From NCBI GenBank assembly GCA_947178045.1, contig CAMWWR010000075.1, forward strand, positions 1-7,756: 7,756 bases of DNA, written 5' to 3'. The notes below the pieces were generated by a model. That model did not search any database. It was not told the DNA's origin and saw only the letters and a program-made list of their open reading frames with translations. This DNA is from an uncultured Clostridia bacterium (GTDB lineage: Bacteria > Bacillota > Clostridia > Lachnospirales > Lachnospiraceae). A program made the translations under genes and the position numbers. Positions 7,110-7,756 of the stretch are shown piece by piece. Position 1 is the stretch's first letter. Each line of letters starts with the position of its first letter.

Positions 7110-7719
7110 TCAGCCGAGTACGCGCTTCAATGTCTCCCTCACCGCGCCCGGCTGTGCATTCAGCTCATTGAAATACGCGGTAATCTTTGTGGAAAGTCCG
7201 CTTTCCACAAGATCGACAGCAAACAGATCACGGCGCGAAAGGATATCGTCAAAGGTTTTCTGCGGCACGATCTGCCCGAAGGTCACATCTTTCATTGCCT
7301 CCTGCAGCTCGCCGAGCATCGGGTCCGGCGACGGCTCGAAGCGGTTTCCGTCATCGTCCACCCCGAGCAGATAACGCAGGTATCCGGCCAGCACAAGCGG
7401 AATAAATTTCAGCCCGTCCAGCTTTTTCCCCTGGGCGAGATAAGCCTTCAGCGTCTCCCCGAACCGGATCGGAAGCTTCTGGGAGGTGTCAGTGGCAATG
7501 CGCTGCGGTGTATCCGGCATGAAAACATTCGGCAGACGCCGGTTCAGAACGGCATCGATGAAATCCTCCGGCTTCAGAATGCCCGGGTGAACGACGACCG
7601 GCATTCCCTCCTCATAGCCCATCCGCGTGACGAGGCTGCGGAGCAGCTCATCCTCCATCTCGTCATGGATCGTCGTGTACGACATCAGGCAGCCGAAGAT
7701 CGCCAGCGCCGTATGAAGC
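7110..7719 (-). CDS. uxuB: Mannitol dehydrogenase family protein, probably fructuronate reductase, C-terminal part (cut by contig end)
   Basis: About 202 genomic residues of the C-terminal domain of long-chain polyol dehydrogenases (mannitol / fructuronate / tagaturonate reductases). Fructuronate reductase interconverts D-fructuronate and D-mannonate with NAD(H) in glucuronate breakdown. Recognisable stretches are LHTALAIFGCLMSY, NVFMPDTPQRIATDTSQKLP and FIPLVLAGYLRYLLG. The family catalytic motif is K-x4-N-x2-H. Its His survives (codon 7715-7713), but the Lys and Asn lie beyond the break, as does the whole NAD-binding Rossmann domain. Roughly 60% of a usual ~530-residue protein is missing. 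The open frame continues to a GTG at 7748-7746, but those first ten codons are read almost entirely from sequencing adapter and are not protein. The stop is TGA at 7112-7110. The LHTALA form fits Firmicute fructuronate reductases best; I am sure of the family, less so of the substrate. Confidence 0.85.
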
Positions 7720-7756
7720 CTGTCACTAATACACCTCTCCGAGCCCACGAGACAGG
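7720..7756. other. Illumina Nextera (Tn5 transposase) read-2 adapter remnant at a contig end, not genomic DNA
   Basis: The plus strand from 7720 to 7753 matches the reverse complement of the Nextera read-2 transposase adapter at 31 of 34 positions. The 15-base tail CCGAGCCCACGAGAC (7739-7753) is exact. The 19-base Tn5 mosaic end (7720-7738) differs at three positions: 7725 T to A, 7728 T to A, 7735 A to C. The last three bases (AGG, 7754-7756) sit where the i7 index would begin. So the true sequence ends near 7719 and this is an untrimmed assembly edge. Confidence 0.95.

Noticed and set aside
7720..7738. Possible natural Tn5/IS50-like transposon end
   Set aside because: The mosaic-end-like 19 bases are followed directly by the exact 15-base Nextera tail, which does not occur in natural Tn5 or IS50. 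An adapter remnant explains it fully.

Overview
The window looks like the chromosome of a fairly GC-rich Clostridia-class Firmicute, most likely a Lachnospiraceae-type gut or rumen anaerobe. The reasons are the consensus sigma-A promoter, strong AGGAGG ribosome sites, a Bacillus-type QLSFF clamp motif in MutS, and a housekeeping mutS-mutL pair next to plant-polysaccharide genes. The taxon is inferred from gene content and style, not from a marker gene. All six genes lie on the minus strand, so transcription runs from high to low coordinates.

Right part (7756 to about 5273), carbohydrate genes. The window opens with 37 bases of non-genomic sequence: 7720-7753 matches the Illumina Nextera read-2 adapter at 31 of 34 positions, so this is an assembly contig end. 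The adapter cuts into the C-terminal third of a mannitol-dehydrogenase-family oxidoreductase, probably fructuronate reductase (UxuB). A 101-base gap with a short hairpin and a perfect inverted repeat follows. Next is a cytoplasmic GH43 glycosidase (beta-xylosidase / arabinofuranosidase type) with an intact catalytic triad and an unusual duplicated Gly/Ser/Glu-rich insert. A strong intrinsic terminator closes this unit. The two genes fit degradation of imported (glucurono)xylan fragments.

Left part (5271 to 1), a DNA-maintenance operon. The -35 box of a near-consensus promoter starts next to the U-tract of the GH43 terminator. It drives a membrane-anchored MutS-family ATPase, followed by RNase HI (rnhA), the canonical mismatch sensor mutS, and the start of mutL, which runs off the left edge. 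Gaps are 76, 59 and 22 bases, two of them with small hairpins. MutS and MutL form the mismatch-repair machinery, and RNase HI removes RNA from RNA:DNA hybrids. The role of the extra MutS-like protein is unknown.

Most notable points: the membrane MutS-like protein heading an rnhA-mutS-mutL operon; loss of the fourth catalytic carboxylate in RNase HI (Asp to Ala, one base from the ancestral codon); the duplicated insert in the GH43 protein; and the adapter remnant, which would otherwise be translated as the false N-terminus of a gene. I found no RNA genes, CRISPR arrays, insertion sequences or phage genes.
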